A DNA stretch of 64,000 nt from Candidatus Methylomirabilota bacterium. Its GTDB lineage: Bacteria > Methylomirabilota > Methylomirabilia > Rokubacteriales > CSP1-6. Position numbers and translations under genes: made by a program. The notes below the pieces were generated by a model. The model was given only the letters and a program-made list of their open reading frames with translations. It made no database searches and had not been told where the DNA came from. This document shows positions 44,248-52,741 of this stretch, piece by piece; position 1 is the stretch's first letter; every line of letters begins with the position of its first letter. The DNA is taken from the NCBI GenBank assembly GCA_035709005.1, contig DASTFB010000040.1, positions 1 through 64,000 on the forward strand. The letters are read 5' to 3'.

Positions 44248-45294
44248 TCAGTAACCGCGGGCGCGGTCGACCAGGTTCAGGAGCGGCGCGCCGGCGAGAT
44301 AGCGACGCAGGTTCTCGGCGAACAGCGCCGTGCAGGCCTCGTCGTAGCCGGGCATGAAGCCCGACACGTGCGGCGAGACGATGACGTTGTCGAGGGCGTA
44401 GAGCGGGTGGCCCGCCGCCGGGGGCTCCTCGGCGAACACGTCGACGGCAGCCCCGGCGATCCGCCGCTCGGCCAGGGCCCGGGCGAGGGCGGACTCGTCG
44501 ACGCTGGCCCCGCGGCCCACATTGATGAAATAGGCAGACGGTTTCATTGCCGCCAGCGCGGCGGCGTCGATCATCCCATGGGTCTCTGATGTCAGCGGCG
44601 CGCACAGGACCACGACGTCTGCTCGCGTCAGCAGCACCGAGAGCTCCTCGGTCGCGAGCCATTCGTCGGGCAGAGCCCCGTCGGGGTCGCCGGTGCCGGG
44701 CAGGCGATAGCCGGTGTCGGCCCGGCGCGCCACATTGCGCTTGCAGGCGAGCACCGTCATGGCGAAGGCCGTCTTGGCGATGCGCGCGAGCTCCCGCCCG
44801 ATGCTGCCGTAGCCGATGATGCCCAGCGTTGCGCCCCGCACCGGCGTGGGCACGAAGAGGGGCCAGCGCTGCCGGTCGGGCGGCCACACGCCCTTGGCCT
44901 GCCACTCCACCATGCGGGGGACGCGATGCGCGAGCGCCAGCAGCACCGTGATGACGTACTCTGCGATCGCCGGAGCGTGCACCCCGCTCGTGGTCGTCAG
45001 CAGCACCTCGCTCTGCGTGTAGACGGGATGAGTGTGGAACGCGTCCACCCCGGCCATGTGAAGCTGCACCCACTTGAGCCGCGGCGCGCGCGAGCGTCCG
45101 TTGCCACCGCCCACCAGGTCGGCGGGGACCGTCCCTGCGTAGAGGACGTCGGCGCGCGCGTAGTCGGCCGTCTGGGCGTCGGCGCGGGTCACGGTGACGC
45201 GCGGGGATACCGCCCGCATCCGGTCGAGCTTGGCCTCGTCGAAGGGCATCGTCACCAGAACATTCAGGGTGTCCGGGAGCGTGGCGTCACTCAT
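44248..45294 (-). CDS. D-isomer-specific 2-hydroxyacid dehydrogenase
   Basis: The 348-aa NAD-dependent dehydrogenase has LGIIGYGSIGRELARIAK (Rossmann), LTRADVVVLCAPLTSETHGMIDAAALAAMKPSAYFINVGRG and AVDVFAEEPPAAGHPLYALDNVIVSPHVSGFM, with the catalytic His in PHVSG. The N-terminal catalytic half holds GVHAPAIAEYVITVLLAL. The substrate is a 2-keto or 2-hydroxy acid, not specified. ATG 45294 begins the conserved LNVLVTM region; longer frames upstream overlap the next gene. The glutaredoxin-like gene lies 70 bp upstream. Confidence 0.9.
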   Translation of the reverse strand: MSDATLPDTLNVLVTMPFDEAKLDRMRAVSPRVTVTRADAQTADYARADVLYAGTVPADLVGGGNGRSRAPRLKWVQLHMAGVDAFHTHPVYTQSEVLLTTTSGVHAPAIAEYVITVLLALAHRVPRMVEWQAKGVWPPDRQRWPLFVPTPVRGATLGIIGYGSIGRELARIAKTAFAMTVLACKRNVARRADTGYRLPGTGDPDGALPDEWLATEELSVLLTRADVVVLCAPLTSETHGMIDAAALAAMKPSAYFINVGRGASVDESALARALAERRIAGAAVDVFAEEPPAAGHPLYALDNVIVSPHVSGFMPGYDEACTALFAENLRRYLAGAPLLNLVDRARGY

Positions 45295-45364
45295 GGGCAG
45301 AGCGGCGATTCCGGCGGCGGCGCGCAGGGAAGACCGCCAGTCAGGCGGAAGTCTCCCGGCTAGG

Positions 45365-45730
45365 TCAGGATCCGGAGCGCGCCGACAGGGAGGCCAGGGC
45401 ACGCTCGTACAACTCGTCGGTGTAGCCACGCACCAGCGTGTCGCCCAGCACGAGTACCGGCACGCGCAGGAGGCCGTCCTCGTGGAGAAGCCACCGGAGC
45501 GCTTGTGCATCGTCCACGGGCTCGGCCGCGGCATCGTGCTCGATGAAGCCGTCGCCTGTCTTGACGAGGAGACGCCGGGCGCTGCGGGCAAGGGCGACCG
45601 CGCCCGCGTGGTCCACCGGGTGCGTGTCCAGGGGGCGGCGCTCGAACTCGACACCCGCCCGCGTCAGAGCGCGCCGGGCAAGCTCGGAGGACGGGCAGTC
45701 GCATGCCCGGTCATAGAGGATGACCCGCAT
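45365..45730 (-). CDS. glutaredoxin/ArsC-like thioredoxin-fold protein
   Basis: The 121-aa thioredoxin-fold protein opens MRVILYDRACDCPSSELARRALTRAGVEFERR, with a CDC motif where glutaredoxins carry CxxC and ArsC proteins a single Cys. RVPVLVLGDTLVRGYTDELYERAL is a thioredoxin-fold cis-Pro strand (RVPVLV) plus helix. It probably handles thiol-disulfide or glutathione chemistry; the CxC arrangement makes the activity uncertain. ATG 45730 is the first codon of the conserved region. It lies upstream of the hydroxyacid dehydrogenase on the same strand. Confidence 0.65.
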   Translation of the reverse strand: MRVILYDRACDCPSSELARRALTRAGVEFERRPLDTHPVDHAGAVALARSARRLLVKTGDGFIEHDAAAEPVDDAQALRWLLHEDGLLRVPVLVLGDTLVRGYTDELYERALASLSARSGS

Positions 45731-45832
45731 GGTCGAGAGTGTCGGCGGCGGAAGCGCGCAAGTCAAGCTTGGCGCTCGGTGTACCCTGGGTCCGTCCGGA
45801 GCGCAGGCGAGCATCCGGGAACGGAGACTTCC

Positions 45833-46582
45833 ATGACGCGGAATGACCCCGCCGACCGTGACCGTCGAGACTTTGTACGTTTTGCCGGAAGCGGCCTGGC
45901 TATCATCGCGCTCGCGCCGGGGCCGCGCCTGGCCGGGGCACAGGCGCCGGCAAAGATCGGGATGATCGGCGCGGGCCGCCAGGGCAGTGCCCTCGGGGCG
46001 CTGTTGGTCAAGGCTGGACACCGGGTTATGTTCTCGTCCCGGAATCCCGAGCGGTTGAAGGACATGGTCGCCGGATTGGGATCGCTGGCGCAGGCCGGCA
46101 GCGTCGCGCAGGCCATCGCCTTCGGGGACGTCGTGGTGGTCGTCGTGCCCTACAGCGCGATGGATGAGATCGGAAAGGTGCACGCCACCGCCCTGGCGAC
46201 GAAAAGGCTGGTGATGGACGTGAGCAACCCGATCGCGCGGCGTGACGGTGAGGCGCTCGTCACGTGGGTGAGGGAACAGGGCGGGGCCGGGCTGGCCACG
46301 GCCAAGCTCCTCCCCGGCGCGCGCCTCGTTCGCGCCTTCAACGCGATCGGCTCGGCACGACTGGCTCAGCTCGCGCATCGCGCGGGCGAGCCGGTCGGGG
46401 TTCCGATCGCTGGGGACGACGCGAACGCCATCGCGGTCGCCGAGATGCTCATTCGCGAGATCGGGTTCGAGCCCGTCCTGGTCGGCGGCCTGACCATGGG
46501 CAAGCATCTGGTGCCCGGAACGCCGTTCGCCGGCGAGCACTCGGCGGCCCAGCTTCGACAGATCGCCGCCACCCTGCGCTGA
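45833..46582 (+). CDS. Tat-exported F420-dependent NADP reductase-like Rossmann protein
   Basis: The 249-aa protein has a twin-arginine signal (DRRDFVRFAGSGLAIIALAPG, RR at 11-12). A domain like NADPH:F420 oxidoreductase follows: IGMIGAGRQGSALGALLVKAGHRVMFSSRNPERL, VVVPYSAMDEIG, VMDVSNPI, LVRAFNAIGSARL. GMIGAGRQGSA is the dinucleotide loop. Tat export of a Rossmann reductase implies the nucleotide is loaded in the cytoplasm first, as in glucose-fructose oxidoreductase. ATG 45833 has CGGAGA upstream. It is an isolated gene. Confidence 0.75.
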   Translation: MTRNDPADRDRRDFVRFAGSGLAIIALAPGPRLAGAQAPAKIGMIGAGRQGSALGALLVKAGHRVMFSSRNPERLKDMVAGLGSLAQAGSVAQAIAFGDVVVVVVPYSAMDEIGKVHATALATKRLVMDVSNPIARRDGEALVTWVREQGGAGLATAKLLPGARLVRAFNAIGSARLAQLAHRAGEPVGVPIAGDDANAIAVAEMLIREIGFEPVLVGGLTMGKHLVPGTPFAGEHSAAQLRQIAATLR

Positions 46583-46640
46583 ACCTGCCTGGCGCTCTTC
46601 GAGGTGAAAGAGTGACCCGGGCCCTGCTATGCTCGCGGCC

Positions 46641-47786
46641 ATGACGGACACCACGCGCTGGGTCGGGACCTGGACGGCGGCACCCGCGCCCGCGGAAGGC
46701 GCGGCCTTCAGCAACCATACCCTGCGGATGATTCCGCGGGTCAGTCTCGGGGGCAGCCGGCTACGCGTGCGCATCTCGAACGCGCACGGCGCCAGGCCGC
46801 TGGCGATCGGCGCGGCGTCGATTGGCCTGCGCAGCACCGGTCCGGCGCTTGTGCCGGGCTCGTACCGGCAGCTCACGTTCGCCGGCGCCACCAGCGCCAC
46901 GGTCGCGGCGGGCGCGCTCATCGTCAGCGATCCGGTCGATCTCGTGGTCGCGCCGCTGTCGGACCTGGCCGTCAGCGTGCATCTGCCCGACGACCTGCCG
47001 GTGAGCTTCGGCATCACGGGGCGCTACGCGCGGCAAACCAACTACATCTCGCCGCCGGGGAATTTCACCGCCGACGAGCGCATGCCGGTCGGCCGCCTCA
47101 CCGACGACTGGTATTTCGTCTGCGGGGTCGACGTCATCGCCCCGCGAGAGACGGGCGCCGTCGTCGCCCTCGGCGACTCCTTGACGGACGCCAACATCTC
47201 GACCCACGACGGCCATCACAGCTGGCCCTCCCAGCTCGCGCGCCGCCTCCTGGCCCGGCCGGGCGGGCGGCCGATGGCGGTGATGAACCAGGGGCTCGGC
47301 GGGAACCGGGTCCTGCACGACATCCGGGGCGATAGCGGTCTGCGCCGCTTCGACCGCGACGTGCTGGCCCAGCCCGGCGTCACCCACACCATCATCATGC
47401 TGGGCACCAACGATCTGCGGAACCGTCACGGCAAACTCGAAGAAGAAGTCACCGCGCCCCAGGTGATCGCCGGGCTGAAGCAGCTCGCCCTGCGCGGCCA
47501 CGCGCGCGGCGTCAGGGTCATCGGCGGCACCCTGACGCCATTCGAGAACGAAACCTTCCTGCCCGGCGCCTGGAATCCGAAGCGCGAGGCGATCCGCCAG
47601 GAAGTCAACGAGTGGCTGCGCAAGACCGACGCCTTCGACGCCATCGCCGATTTCGACCGGGCCTTGCGGGATCCCGACCATCCGACCCGGATGCTGCCGA
47701 TCTACGATTGTGGCGACCACCTCCACCCGAGCGACCTGGGCTACCGCGCCATGGGGGATGCGATCGATCTGTCGGATTTTGATTGA
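46641..47786 (+). CDS. SGNH/GDSL hydrolase
   Basis: The 381-aa esterase-like protein has VVALGDSLTDANIS with nucleophile Ser near 180, VMNQGLGGNRVL, IIMLGTNDLRNRHG (block III Gly-Thr-Asn) and the C-terminal DHLHPSDLGYRAM with catalytic Asp/His. The N-terminal 170 residues form the jelly-roll seen in this SGNH subgroup. No classical signal peptide is visible. ATG 46641 (second of two, the first at 46629) starts the conserved TRWVGTWTAAPAPA. A strong hairpin follows the stop. Confidence 0.92.
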   Translation: MTDTTRWVGTWTAAPAPAEGAAFSNHTLRMIPRVSLGGSRLRVRISNAHGARPLAIGAASIGLRSTGPALVPGSYRQLTFAGATSATVAAGALIVSDPVDLVVAPLSDLAVSVHLPDDLPVSFGITGRYARQTNYISPPGNFTADERMPVGRLTDDWYFVCGVDVIAPRETGAVVALGDSLTDANISTHDGHHSWPSQLARRLLARPGGRPMAVMNQGLGGNRVLHDIRGDSGLRRFDRDVLAQPGVTHTIIMLGTNDLRNRHGKLEEEVTAPQVIAGLKQLALRGHARGVRVIGGTLTPFENETFLPGAWNPKREAIRQEVNEWLRKTDAFDAIADFDRALRDPDHPTRMLPIYDCGDHLHPSDLGYRAMGDAIDLSDFD

Positions 47787-47813
47787 CATGGGGGCCCCGA
47801 CATGGCCCCCATG
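47787..47813 (+). terminator. 10-bp stem hairpin after the GDSL hydrolase
   Basis: CATGGGGGCC and GGCCCCCATG form a perfect 10-bp stem with a 7-nt loop directly after the TGA at 47784-47786. No poly-U tail, so Rho-independent termination would be weak, but the position fits a 3'-end stabiliser or terminator. Confidence 0.5.
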
Positions 47814-47887
47814 CCGCCCACGTTCGGCGCGCCCGGGCGAAGCCGGAGCGCGCCGCTAACCGGATCGGCTCCTGAGGAGTTCCGACC

Positions 47888-49300
47888 ATGACCAGTCACG
47901 CGCTGCGTACGATCCTGGCGGTCGCCGGCTGGGACGACGAGCGCGCCCGCGCGGTCGAGATCGCCGGCGGCACCGATCCGATCTTGCCCACGCCGTTCCG
48001 CATCGGCGAGACCGCCGCGGCTGCCCTGGCGGCGGTCGGCCTCGCCGTCTCGGACGTGTGGGCCCTGCGGACCGGACGCTCCCAGGAGGTGGCCGTCGAC
48101 ACCCGGCAGGCGACCGCCTCGCTCCGTAGCGGGCACTATCTGCAGATGAACGGAGCGGACGTGTCGACCGAGCGCAACGTCGTGATGGGTGTCTATCCAG
48201 CCCGGAATGGACGCTTCAGCTACCTCCACTGCAACTTCCCGAACCACCGGGCCGCCGCCCTCCGCGTGCTCGGCGTGGCGGAAGACCGCGAGGCGGTTCG
48301 GCGAGCCGTGGCCAGGTGGGACGCCCTCGAGCTCGAGGAGGCTATCATCGTCGCAAACGGGGCGGGCGGCATGGTGCGCACCGGGGACGAGTGGGCCCGG
48401 CACCCGCAGGCCGCCGCGATCGCGTCGCTGCCGCTGATGGAGATCGTCAAGATCGGCGACAGCCCGCCGGAGAAGCTCCCCGACGGCGACCGGCCGCTGT
48501 CGGGCATCCGGGTGCTCGACCTCACGCGAGTGCTGGCCGGGCCCACCTGCGCTCGCACGCTCGCCGAGCACGGCGCCGACGTGTTGAAGATCACCGCGGC
48601 GCACCTGCCGAACATCGGCTACCAGGAGTACGACACCGGTCACGGCAAGCTCTCGGCCCATCTCGATCTCCGAGAGCGGAGCGATGTGAAGATCCTGAGG
48701 GGGCTGGTGCGCGAGACGGACGTGTTCTCCCAGGGCTACCGGCCGGGCACCCTGGGCAATCGCGGCTTCTCACCCGAGGAGTTGGCCCGCTTGCGCCCGG
48801 GCCTCGTGTTCGTGTCGCTGTCGGCCTTCGGCCATGCCGGCCCGTGGGCGTCGCGCCGCGGCTTCGACACGGTCGTGCAGACGGTCAGCGGCATCAGCAG
48901 CCGCCAGGGCGAGCTGTTCCCCGGCCCGGAGCCAGGCCCGCAATTCTATCCGGTCTCGGCGATCGATTATCTGACCGGCTATCTGATGGCCTTCGGCGCG
49001 CTGGTCGCCCTGGCGCGTCGCGCGCGCGAGGGCGGCAGCTGGCTCGTGCGGATCTCGCTCGCGCAGGTCGGCCGGTGGCTCGTCGGTCGCGGCGAGGTGC
49101 CCGCGGCCGAGCTGAAGGACGTGCCGAAGGAGTTCACGCCGCTGGAGCTCGAGCGCTGGTCGATGACGAGCGAGACCCCGGTCGGTCGGCTGCGCCATCT
49201 GCGGCCGGTGCTGCGCCTCTCCGAAACGCCCCCGTACTGGGCCCGGCCCACGGTGCCGCTCGGCTACCACCCGCCGGCATGGCCGAAACGAGCCGCGTAA
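47888..49300 (+). CDS. CaiB/BaiF-type (family III) CoA transferase
   Basis: The 470-aa protein has ALRTGRSQEVAVDTRQATASL early, then RPLSGIRVLDLTRVLAGPTCARTLAEHGADVLKI. FGHAGPWASRRGFDTVVQTVSGIS and DYLTGYLMAFGALVALARRAREGG follow. The family transfers CoA between acyl groups using an aspartyl thioester. ATG 47888 has GAGGAG 8 nt upstream. A family I CoA transferase gene begins about 21 bp after its stop, an unusual pair of unrelated CoA-transferase types in one operon. Confidence 0.9.
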   Translation: MTSHALRTILAVAGWDDERARAVEIAGGTDPILPTPFRIGETAAAALAAVGLAVSDVWALRTGRSQEVAVDTRQATASLRSGHYLQMNGADVSTERNVVMGVYPARNGRFSYLHCNFPNHRAAALRVLGVAEDREAVRRAVARWDALELEEAIIVANGAGGMVRTGDEWARHPQAAAIASLPLMEIVKIGDSPPEKLPDGDRPLSGIRVLDLTRVLAGPTCARTLAEHGADVLKITAAHLPNIGYQEYDTGHGKLSAHLDLRERSDVKILRGLVRETDVFSQGYRPGTLGNRGFSPEELARLRPGLVFVSLSAFGHAGPWASRRGFDTVVQTVSGISSRQGELFPGPEPGPQFYPVSAIDYLTGYLMAFGALVALARRAREGGSWLVRISLAQVGRWLVGRGEVPAAELKDVPKEFTPLELERWSMTSETPVGRLRHLRPVLRLSETPPYWARPTVPLGYHPPAWPKRAA

Positions 49301-49320
49301 CCCCGGCCGGAGCGCTTGCC

Positions 49321-50715
49321 ATGAACAAGATCGTCGAGTCGCCCCAACAGGCCGTCGCCGACATCGCCGACGGCGCGACGGTGGCCATCGCCGGCTTCAG
49401 TGTCGGGCACCGCTTCGCTACGAGCCTGATCTGCGCCCTGCGGGACCAGGGCACGAAGGACCTCACCGTCGTCTGCAACTCCCTGGGTGACGCCGGGGCG
49501 ACCCGCGGTCAGATCCTCGCGGAGAACAACCAGGTGAGGAAGCTCATTGCGGCGTTCTCGGTGCGGCCCGGCACGCCCACGGCGAGCGAGCAGCAGATCG
49601 CGGCCGGGAAGCTGGAGGTCGAGCTGGTTCCCCAGGGGATCCTGGTGGAGCGCTGCCGCGCGGGCGGCGCCGGGATACCGGCCTTCTACTCGCCGACCGG
49701 CGTCGACACCGCGCTGGCGGGGGGGCGGGAGATCCGACACTTCGACGGCAAGCCGCACGTTCTCGAGTACGCCATCCGCGTGGATTACGCGCTGCTGCGG
49801 GGGTATCGGGCCGACCGTCTCGGCAACGTCCAGTTCCGCGGCGGCAGCCAGAACTTCAATCCCAGCTTCGCCAAGGCCGCGCGGGTCGCCATCGTGGAGG
49901 TGGATGAGATCGTGGAGCCCGGCCAGATTCCTCCCGAGCTCGTCGATCTCCCCGGCATCTTCGTGTCACGCGTCGTCAAGACGACGCACGTCGTCGACGG
50001 CAAGACCTGGCGCCGGCCCGTCCGCCGGCCCGCGGATCAGCCGCGCCTGTACGGCGGCAAACCGGCGCTGACACGCGAGGGGATCGCCAGGACCGCGGCC
50101 CGGCTCGTCCGGGACGGCACCTACGTCAATCTCGGCGTCGGCATCCCCACCATGGTGTCGAACTATCTCCACGGCCGCGAGGTGATTCTCCACGCCGAGA
50201 ACGGCGTCCTCGGCTATGGCCGCATGGTCACCGACGAGCGCGAGATCGACCCGGATGTCTACAATGCCGCCGGCCAGTTCGTGGCCCTGACCCCCGGCGC
50301 GTCGTTCTTCGACAGCGTCACGTCCTTCGAGATGGCGCGCGCCGGCCGGATCGACACGGTCATCCTGGGCGCCTACGAGGTAGATCAGCAGGGCGACGTG
50401 GCGAACTGGAGCACGGCGGATGCCAGGCGTGGGGGCATCGGCGGCGCCATGGATCTGTTGTCCGGACGCTGCGAGCTCATCATCGTGATGGAGCACGTGG
50501 ACAGCAAGGGCCGGCCCAAGCTGCGGCGGGAGTGCAGCTATCCGGTGACCGGCAAAGCCTGTGTCAGCTACGTGGTGACCGACCTGGCGCTGCTGCGCCG
50601 GGAGCGGAACCGCTTCGTCCTGGATGAAGTGGCGCCGGGGTTCACTCCCCAAGAGGTCGTGGCGCTGACGGAGATGGAGATCGCGGTCGCGCCGAACGTC
50701 GGTACGATGCTATGA
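49321..50715 (+). CDS. fused alpha-beta family I CoA transferase (SCOT-like)
   Basis: The 464-aa protein contains both subunits of a 3-oxoacid/acetate CoA transferase: an A domain (VAIAGFSVGHRFATSLICALRDQG, LVPQGILVERCRAGGAGIPAFYSPTG) and a B domain (GTYVNLGVGIPTMVSNYLHG). The active-site Glu is E293 in HAENGVLGYG. The final part ASFFDSVTSFEMARAGRIDTVILGAYEV is typical. It moves CoA from succinyl- or acetyl-CoA to short acids. ATG 49321 is used (ATG 49279 is an alternative that overlaps the upstream gene). Confidence 0.92.
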   Translation: MNKIVESPQQAVADIADGATVAIAGFSVGHRFATSLICALRDQGTKDLTVVCNSLGDAGATRGQILAENNQVRKLIAAFSVRPGTPTASEQQIAAGKLEVELVPQGILVERCRAGGAGIPAFYSPTGVDTALAGGREIRHFDGKPHVLEYAIRVDYALLRGYRADRLGNVQFRGGSQNFNPSFAKAARVAIVEVDEIVEPGQIPPELVDLPGIFVSRVVKTTHVVDGKTWRRPVRRPADQPRLYGGKPALTREGIARTAARLVRDGTYVNLGVGIPTMVSNYLHGREVILHAENGVLGYGRMVTDEREIDPDVYNAAGQFVALTPGASFFDSVTSFEMARAGRIDTVILGAYEVDQQGDVANWSTADARRGGIGGAMDLLSGRCELIIVMEHVDSKGRPKLRRECSYPVTGKACVSYVVTDLALLRRERNRFVLDEVAPGFTPQEVVALTEMEIAVAPNVGTML

Positions 50716-51420
50716 GGCGCCGGCCGGCAGCTCGGCGAGGAGCCGGCCCAAGGCCGGCAGGCGGTCGGCGCTGTCGAACGCGCGCAACATCGCCCAGAAC
50801 GACGCCTGATTCGTCGTCACCACCGGCTTGTTGAATTGCCGTTCCCAGGAGGCCACCGACGACATCGTCGGGAAATTGCCCCCGGGGACCACGAACACCT
50901 CGATCTCCGGCCGATCGATCCGGGCAAAGGCCTCGAGCGCGTGCTCGGGCCCGAGCTGGCCGATCGCATAGGCGTCGGTGGCGCGAAAGCCTTCGACGGC
51001 GACCGCGTGGAGTGCGTGCTTCGTCTCGAAGTAGCGGGCGGCGCGCTGGCCCACCTCTTCTGTATAGGGCGACACGATGGCGATGCGGCGCGCGCCGAGA
51101 GCCCGCACGGCGCGGCCGACCGCCTGCGCCGACGTGATGGCCGGCGCGCCGGCCCCGACGCTCATCCGCTTGGTCACGATCTCGTCGTAGTCGTCGGCGA
51201 AGAGACTGGCCGAGGTCTGGGCGAGGATCACCAGCTCGACTCTCGCCGTCCCCAACAGCTGCGACTGATAGTCGATGTCCTCGTCGCGGCTGGGCGAGAA
51301 ACTGCCGCCGCTCGACTTGAGGCGCCCGAAGTGCGCCTGGTAGGTGGCGGGCAAGAGCCGGGACTCGATCTCGACCGTCCGGTTGGTGGAGGGAATCAGC
51401 ACGCCGAAATGTCGGGTCAT
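50710..51420 (-). CDS. maleate cis-trans isomerase/AMDase-like protein lacking both catalytic Cys
   Basis: The 236-aa protein has the Asp/Glu racemase-type fold of maleate isomerase and arylmalonate decarboxylase: HFGVLIPSTNRTVEIESRLL, VELVILAQTSASLFADDYDE and RRIAIVSPYTEEVGQRAARYF. The family uses two cysteines. Here the first site reads AQTSAS (Cys replaced by Gln) and the second reads VVPGGNFPT, with Gly where Cys is expected. It may be a non-catalytic or differently acting member. Its stop overlaps the 3' end of the CoA-transferase gene by 6 bp, in convergent orientation. Confidence 0.75.
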   Translation of the reverse strand: MTRHFGVLIPSTNRTVEIESRLLPATYQAHFGRLKSSGGSFSPSRDEDIDYQSQLLGTARVELVILAQTSASLFADDYDEIVTKRMSVGAGAPAITSAQAVGRAVRALGARRIAIVSPYTEEVGQRAARYFETKHALHAVAVEGFRATDAYAIGQLGPEHALEAFARIDRPEIEVFVVPGGNFPTMSSVASWERQFNKPVVTTNQASFWAMLRAFDSADRLPALGRLLAELPAGAS

Positions 51421-51500
51421 GTCGTGACGCTCTACTCCCTCCCGGCGCTCGCGGCAAGCCAGAAACCCGGCTTGGATGGATTACTCGTCAATTGTTTGGT

Positions 51501-51507
51501 ATATAGT
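51501..51507 (+). promoter_or_regulatory. AT-rich -10-like element before the radical SAM gene
   Basis: TATATAG stands in a run of about 25 AT-rich bases (51484-51508) in otherwise GC-rich DNA, right before ATG 51512. A -10 box here would give a very short or absent leader. No ribosome site is visible. Confidence 0.3.
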
Positions 51508-51511
51508 CGCC

Positions 51512-52741
51512 ATGGACCTCCGCCGGCGTATGGAGCTCCTCGCCGAGGCGGCGCTGCCCGATCGCGAGCAGGGCATGCCGACCCATCGCCGGTCCGTGCC
51601 GGTCAGCGGCCGGCCCGTCGCATCCATGGGGATCGCCCAGGCCCGGCTCCCCGGCGGCGGCTCGGTCAACCTCATGCGGGTCATGCAGACCAGCGCCTGC
51701 TCGCTGTCGTGCGGGTACTGCCCGATGTTCTGCGGTGGCGACGTCCCGCGCGCGACCGTCAGCCCCGAGGAGGTCGCCACCACGTTCATGGACTTGAACC
51801 GCAAGGGGCTCGCCGACGGCCTGTTCCTGACCTCCGGCGTCCCCGGTCGGCCCACCCGCGCAACCGATCGCATGCTGGCGACGCTGGAGATCCTGCGCGG
51901 CCGGGAGCGCTTCACCGGGTACATCCACGTCAAGCTCTTGCCCGGCGCCGAGACCGCGCAGGTCGAGGCGGCCGCGCAGCTGGCCACGCGGATCTCGGTG
52001 AATCTCGAAGGCCCGACCGACGCGCACGTCCGCACGCTGGCCACGGAAAAGGATCTCTCGGGCGACTTGTTGCCCAAGCTCGAGCTGGCCGGCCGCCTGT
52101 ACCGTCAGACCCGCGAGGAGGGCGGGCCGGGGCCGCGCGGTAGCGTCACCACGCAGTTCGTAGTCGGCGCCGCGGGGGAGCGCGACCGCGAAGTGCTCCG
52201 GCTGGTCGCCCGGCTGGAGGCCCAGCGCCTGCTCCACCACGCTCACTTCAGCGCCTTTCAGCCCGTGGCGGGGACGCCGTTCGAAGGCCTGGCGCCCATC
52301 CCGGCCGCGCGCGAGGCGCGTCTGTACCAGGCCGAGCACCTGCTGCGCGAGTACGGCTTTGGGGTGGATGAGCTGGCATTCGAGGCCGATGACAATTTGC
52401 CCCTCGAGCACGACCCCAAGACCGCGTGGGCGCTCGCTCACCCCGAGCGCTTTCCGCTGGAGCTCATGCGCGCGCCCCTCGAGCTTCTGCTTCGGGTCCC
52501 GGGCGTCGGCCCCAAGGCGGCCCGCGCCCTCGTCCAGGCCCGGCGGCACGCCCGGATCCGCGACCCGCGCGACCTGCGTCGCCTCGGCATCGACACGGTG
52601 CGCGCCGGTTATTACCTCCAGCTACGCGGTCACCGGCTGGCGGCGGCCCCGGCGCCTCGGCAGCTCGGCCTGTTCCCGCCCGGCGGCCATCTCACCCAGG
52701 CGCCGTTCCGCACGGCGGTCCCGCCCTGCGCTTACCGTTGA
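51512..52741 (+). CDS. radical SAM protein with C-terminal helix-hairpin-helix (TIGR03916-like)
   Basis: The 409-aa protein carries a cluster motif C63-SLS-C67-GY-C70-PMF-C74, FLTSGVPGRPTRATDRMLATLEILR, and YIHVKLLPGAE. A C-terminal helix-hairpin-helix (LLRVPGVGPKAARALVQARRHARIRDPRDLRRLGI, about 325-360) is the DNA-binding part. It fits the putative DNA modification/repair radical SAM family that is usually linked to a uracil-DNA glycosylase gene; none is adjacent here. ATG 51512 lies 11 bp after an AT-rich TATATAG segment, so the mRNA may be nearly leaderless. Its 3' end overlaps the convergent fusion gene by 10 bp. Confidence 0.85.
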   Translation: MDLRRRMELLAEAALPDREQGMPTHRRSVPVSGRPVASMGIAQARLPGGGSVNLMRVMQTSACSLSCGYCPMFCGGDVPRATVSPEEVATTFMDLNRKGLADGLFLTSGVPGRPTRATDRMLATLEILRGRERFTGYIHVKLLPGAETAQVEAAAQLATRISVNLEGPTDAHVRTLATEKDLSGDLLPKLELAGRLYRQTREEGGPGPRGSVTTQFVVGAAGERDREVLRLVARLEAQRLLHHAHFSAFQPVAGTPFEGLAPIPAAREARLYQAEHLLREYGFGVDELAFEADDNLPLEHDPKTAWALAHPERFPLELMRAPLELLLRVPGVGPKAARALVQARRHARIRDPRDLRRLGIDTVRAGYYLQLRGHRLAAAPAPRQLGLFPPGGHLTQAPFRTAVPPCAYR

